DNA of 64,000 nt. Source: Cordia subcordata. Taxonomy: Eukaryota; Streptophyta; Magnoliopsida; Boraginales; Cordiaceae. Position numbers and translations under genes: made by a program. The stretch covers positions 6,138,001 to 6,202,000 of the forward strand of contig JAPTOF010000017.1 in NCBI GenBank assembly GCA_028554755.1, read 5' to 3'. The notes under the pieces were generated by a model. The model worked only from the letters and a program-made list of their open reading frames with translations. It was not told the origin of the DNA and ran no database searches. This document shows positions 59,001 to 64,000 of this stretch, piece after piece (the stretch's first letter is position 1; the number at the start of each line of letters is the position of its first letter).

Positions 59001-62000
59001 TTTATCTAAATGGGTCACTACCTTCTTTGGATATTGTTATACTATGTGCTTGTTACTTTTTCGATGGGGCTCAGTTGGATTCATTGATTACAGGTTGTCT
59101 TTCTGGAGCTATGCTCAAGCCGCGTGGCTATACTTACACCTCAGAATATAAAGGTGTGCCTTCCAAGCTATGTGTATTATTTGTTCTTCTCTTTTGATTC
59201 TTTATCTTTGTAGGAAGTGCTTCTTCTTTTCCATATCTAATGGTTGTAGTGACTCAGCATAGTCAAAAGTATGGGCAAGATGTGTTTGCCCTACATCTGT
59301 GGATTGTTGTGTAAATTTTTGCTTTAGCAGGCATCATCTTTTCCATATGCAATGGTTGTCAGTGTTAGATTTCTATCTTTGATAAGAGTTAAAATAATTA
59401 TCTTCCAATTGTCTTGATGGATGATTTTTGCATTGTTCTCTGAACATCATATGTGTCCTAGTGTATGCTTTTAAGTTCTTTTTACTTACGAATTGTTTTA
59501 TTCTATTTCGAAATATCTAGATGTAATTGACTGTGTTTGGGAATTAATAAGCAAACATATTAGGATCAAAATATGTCGCTCTTTTTAGACTAAGAATTGG
59601 GAACTTCTGAAGGGACGTAAATAAAGGATAATAGAGGTACCCTCGGGCACTAAGAAACTAGTCTAGATGCAAGTGTGTGTAAGTTGATGTAAGGCTAATG
59701 GAAGACCAAGTTAGAAATGGAGTTTACAGTTTTCGTTTGTGATGGAAAAGGGGGACTTGTGAAGCTCACAAGTTAAACACTCACTTCTATTTAGGCAGGG
59801 CATCAGTCACTTTCAGGAGCATCTGCTTGTGCAGCTTTGAATTGTTTACTTCGGTTGTAAATTCCACTGCCTATGTATTTTTCCTTGTAGTATGATATGG
59901 TTGTGAGTCATGACAGGTACCCACAATGGGAGACATGGTGGAGATGTGGAAAAAAAAGGAAAATCTCTTTGCAATACTTTATAGTTGGTTTCTTGCAAAG
60001 GTATGATACTTGGTATCCAAGTTTATACATATTTTTCGAACTGAACTTTGCTCCTACCTGGGGATTAACCCGGAGAATAATATGAAAAATTTTACTTGTG
60101 CAAGTCTTCTCTTTTCCTTCTTCTAATCTGCATTTTGTACTTTGTTAGATTGCTACTAAGCTAGAGGTATTCCCAGGGGCTGAGTTTCGTATTGCGTTTG
60201 AAGAAGCCAGGAAGTATGGAGGCAGGGTGATTCTTGGTGATCGTCCTGTTCAGGTGAAAAGGCTTTATTAAATTGTAGCATTTTCCTGGCCTCTATGTAA
60301 CTCAGCATTCTTTTATAAGCCGGAAATGACAGTTTCATGTACACATTTTTTTGGGTCTTTTCTTTATACAATTAGGGTTAGTTTTTCACTATCAATTGTG
60401 GTATATGCATGTGATGGAACCTTTAGGAGTTTGCTAATCCACATACTTGATAGCTTCCAGCTAGCTTGTGTGCTCTTCCATAATGGAGTTCATTTGATGA
60501 TAGATGAAGTTTGGCCAACTTGACAATAGGGGCTCGTTTGGCTTCAGTGAAAAAACGCAGTTCTATAAAAAAGACATTTTGAAAATGGACTTTTAGTGAA
60601 AAAGAATGTGTTTGGTTATTCTTAGATGAAATAGACTTTTACCAAATAAAATGGTGTTTGGTTGTAAAAGTTGTTAGTTGTTTAAATTATTAAAAGGCTA
60701 TTTTGAAACTAATAATAATAAAAACTATTGTTTGTTTACCATAGTTTACTTTTTTATTTTAATCATCTTTCAACTTGTTTGAAAAATTTCAAGAGAAATT
60801 ATAATTGTAATTTTTTAAAAAATTTTAAATAATTTTTAATTAAATTATTAATATTTTTTAATTTTTCATCAACTAATTATTTTTAATTTTTTATTTTAAA
60901 CCATTTTTAAATTAATCAAACTAATCAGTTACTAATTATTAACTTCAAATTAGTTTTATTTTTAGTAATTTTATTTATTATATTATAATTAATATTTTTA
61001 TTACATTTTAAAAAATTTTAATTACTACTTTTAAAAATGTAACTGTAATTCAAGAAATATTAATAAATAGAAATAATGAAGAAATATTAGTACAAAATAT
61101 TTTTAAGACTCCACTGACAAACAGCAGAAGGAGAACTAGAAAAATTTTAGATTCTCTATTTACGCTCAAAAACTCTGTTGACTTTGGGCTTAGATAAAGT
61201 TTTAAGATGGAAACCAAACACCTAATTTTTATTTTTATTTTTTGAAATGAACTTCTACATTGTAGAATGCAGTTTGCCCTTGAAAATGGAAAACTAACTA
61301 GGTTTTGACACACCCAAAAAAAAAAAAAAAAAAAAACTAGCCATAAGTGGCAGCATCTGGTAGTTTTTTTCTAGTTGCATTCATACCCAATCGTTAGCCC
61401 TAATAACTATAACCAATGATCATGTCATTCATAAACACACTTATTATCCTAATTCACTTTGTTTAGTTTCTTTGAGAGAGTGACATTGACCATGTTGTTA
61501 TTATGGAAATTAATTTCATCATTAAGTTATTCCTTCTTACCATGCGCTTATTATCCTAATTCACTTTGTTTACTTTCTTTGAGACAGTGACATTGACCAT
61601 GTTGCTATATGGAAATTAATTTAATCATTAAATTATTCCTTTTTACCATGCGAGTGGCGACTCGATGGTCAAACCAATGGAAATTGGAATTGCTGTGAGA
61701 TTTAAAATAATCAAATTAGCTGCTAGAGATAAGGAAATTCTCTAAATAAAATAAATTAAAAAGTAATGAATTAACTAATGACGGTAGATAAATAACCACA
61801 CAAATAAAAAACCTAAAATTTGGATTAAAAAAATAAAGACTAAAAATTGATAGGAAGAGGTGATTCTGGGTAGCTACTAAGATTCTCTTATTTATGTTCC
61901 TCAACTTCTTTCTTGTTGCATCCTCATTCCAATCAAAATCGAACTTTGGTTTGTCGGTTGCTACTTTTGTTTTCCTCTCATAACTTTACCATTGTTTTTT

Positions 62001-63473
62001 ACCATCTTCAAGGCTGATCTAGACCAAACCCAAAATGTAAAAGTTGTAGCTCTGTCTTAGCTTTCCATAGCCACAAGAATCATGTGATTTGCACATTTGA
62101 ACTGAATGTTAGGTTGGAAATACTCAGATTTGTTTAACAAAGGACATGTATTTCCTAAAGTGTCCAAACAAAAGGAAGGTGGCCTTATTTGCTTTGGAGA
62201 GAGCTTTGATACATGTTTATTAAATTTGGGCATTAATATTTGGTAGCTTTACCCCCTTCCTTCCTCTTCTAGGGCAAAAGCCTTTCTTATTTGGGAAGAA
62301 ATCCAGAACGGGGAAAATCCAATTCCAGAATTTTGGTTTACCTTTTCCAGTGAGTTGTGGCGGATATTTTGCCTTGATCCCTTTCCAAATAAGCAAAGTG
62401 GTCAACATTTCCCCATTCTCTTAGTTATTCGATGCCTCAAATGATATTTAAAGAAATGATATTTAAAGATCAAAAGTTATGAGCAAAATATTTAAAAGGT
62501 CTGGGAGAAAAACTTGTGCCAAGGTCACTTGCCGTTTTCGACACACACAACTTTATCTGCAAGAAAGGCCAAATGACCCCTCTTTCCTTTGTAAAGTTGG
62601 TGTTTGATCTATATATTTGAGTCAAATACTTCTTCATTTAATTAGCCCATCTCATATTCTCATTGAACTCAAATGAGTTTTTCTTGACTTTCCGTGGTTG
62701 TTTATGTTTGACCGTGTGCCCCATGGCTTCTCAATTAAACTCACAGACCAATCTTCTGCACTGCATACTTTATTTCCTTGGGGGTTTTTTCTTTCCTTTT
62801 TTTTTTCCCCCCTTTCAAATTGGCATTGCGTGTGGTAGCCTCTAAAATGTATTTTGCTCAAATGATACTGCATCAAACATAATATAAAATGCATCAATTT
62901 TCTCACGTGGGTACATGTAATGCATGCAAAAGAGTAAATATGTTTGATTATTTTATGCAAATACGGATACCGTGGATGCATGGATTAACTGCTTGTGCCA
63001 TTTTAGAAACTAGTTTTTCAATGCATTATTTTATTCAATGAGACTCCAGATCCTGTTGAAAAACTAAATGATCTATTATCACCATTGACCTTATTTATAT
63101 TTTTCACAAAATAAACAGAATGGTTGCATATTGAATTCCTGAGGAATTATTATTTTTCCCTGCGATAGATAACCTTACGGAGGACATGGACAAAAATGCC
63201 ACTTTGGCACAAGACGAAGTTACTCTCCTCCTTGCTCTTCCAAGCAGTTTCCTTACCGAGTCCTGAAGAACTCAGCAAAATGGTAGGACTTTCGTACATC
63301 AAGTGCTGCTGGTTCTCTGTGCACAGTATAATAAGCTGTACTAATTCGAATTTGATTTCTGATGTTGTGCAGCTGAAGGAAATGGATGATGTTGACATGT
63401 TAACTCTTGTAATTCAGGAGATGAGCAAAGAGTATCCAACTCTTATGGAAACCCTTGTTCACGAGCGAGACAA
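56031..63473 (+). CDS. TraB-domain family protein (TRB1/At1g05270-like), 3' end outside the window
   Basis: Seven exons, phases consistent: 56031-56561, 58919-58966, 59094-59153, 59917-60000, 60149-60253, 63169-63282, 63373-63473 (donor after CAA, phase 2). They give 347 codons; the last exon(s) are not visible up to 64000. The first ~80 residues are basic and Ser/Pro-rich (MHRLTRGLTRLPPNSAES). An acidic, Ser-rich linker follows, then the TraB domain: VYLVGTAHVSTESCQEV (GTAHVS at 171-176), VVFLELCSSR, a VPTMGDMVEMWKKKE helix, GGRVILGDRPVQITLRRTW, MDDVDMLTLVIQEMSKEYP and LVHERD. In Arabidopsis, TraB proteins of this type sit at ER-mitochondria contacts and act in mitophagy. The start is the ATG at 56031; the open frame extends further up without an equally good start, and ATGs at 55929 and about 56268 are alternatives. 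Confidence 0.9.
60534..61215. mobile_element. Possible MITE-like insert in TraB intron 5
   Basis: Begins GGGGCTCGTTTGGCTTC and ends near ATGGAAACCAAACACC, like the Tourist-type termini in this window, around a very AT-rich body (60670-61080). The pairing is weak and the borders uncertain. Confidence 0.4.
61441..61654. repeat. 107-bp tandem duplication in TraB intron 5
   Basis: Two copies starting TTATTATCCTAATTCACTTT (61441 and 61548), including AGTGACATTGACCATGTTG and ATGGAAATTAATTT, with a few substitutions and a small indel. Confidence 0.88.
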
Positions 63474-64000
63474 GTTAGAATCTACAACTACCTGCTTGTT
63501 TTTATCCATTTGCATTACATATTATTCAAGTTTCTTCCCCTTTGTTATTTATCCTAGCTTAATATAAAAGGTGGTGTAGATCACTTCCAGGTCTTAAAAG
63601 GATTTGTAATATGTAGGCTCCATAATCTTGACAAGTCCCCAAGTGTGCTGTGCTTAAGTGTGCTGAAAAAGGCAAAGCAGGATTCCTCTTGATATATGAT
63701 CTGTTGAATGGATATGTGATGATTATAAGTTTTATGAATGCATTGTCTCGCCTTTTAGATCATCTGAGTGACAGATGCATCAACTAGTTATTGTTGAAAC
63801 TATGGCTCCTATCCTCTTTTTCTGCCCCTGTGGTTGCAGCTAATCTTGTCAAGTTGGAAGATTCTTGTCTTATTTTGTTTGCTTCCAAGGGCGGGAAACT
63901 GAACCAAATATGTTTGGTATTAATTCTAGTGAGTAGCATAGAAGTAAATAGCCAGGAACTCCTATGGGAAGATTTTAGTCAATGAAGTATATGCATCTTT

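Overview
The window is nuclear DNA of a eudicot plant. The evidence is AT-rich sequence, multi-exon genes with GT-AG introns, a PPR gene, Ty1/copia and LINE retroelements, many short inverted-repeat transposons, and a mitochondrial atp1 fragment inserted in the nucleus. I cannot name the species.

Layout. At 1-3920 (+) lie the last five coding exons of PEX22, whose 5' part is outside the window. At 4484-6645 there is a repeat zone with two MITE-like elements, a decayed LINE RNase H end and a degenerate repeat. At 7321-9414 (+) is an intronless PPR gene of the Arabidopsis At1g71460 type. At 11330-17043 (+) is a complete 12-exon gene for an ATXR2-type SET/MYND methyltransferase, which I reconstructed to 468 aa. 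At 19051-35748 (-) are four tandem copies of a two-exon gene for a small secreted LysM protein: copies 3 and 4 are intact (95 aa each), copy 1 has lost its splice donor, and copy 2 has two one-base insertions. Between copies 3 and 4 lies a MITE inside a MITE, and a LINE broken by a 5'-truncated copia element. At 38606-51768 (-) is a complete 11-exon CCCH zinc-finger gene (429 aa, ZC3H40 type). One of its introns holds a whole Ty1/copia element (41743-46832) with both LTRs and a 5-bp target duplication. At 52089-54986 there is a long inverted repeat of about 270 bp per arm, enclosing a mitochondrial atp1 fragment. At 56031-64000 (+) is a TraB-family gene (seven exons seen, 3' end outside the window).

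PEX22, ATXR2 and the CCCH gene correspond, from memory of the Arabidopsis map, to At3g21865, At3g21820 and At3g21810. If so, this is a conserved ancestral gene block, expanded here by the PPR gene, the LysM array and transposons. The genes are housekeeping or regulatory (peroxisome import, chromatin, RNA binding, organelle RNA, ER-mitochondria contact) plus a family of small secreted chitin/peptidoglycan-binding-like proteins. There is no operon logic; each has its own promoter.

The most interesting features are the LysM array, where gene decay can be followed copy by copy; the long inverted repeat with its captured mitochondrial DNA; the copia insertion with a catalytic-residue change; and the nested LINE/copia locus that one deletion can explain. 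I did not find a wholly new biological system that I can defend from sequence alone.
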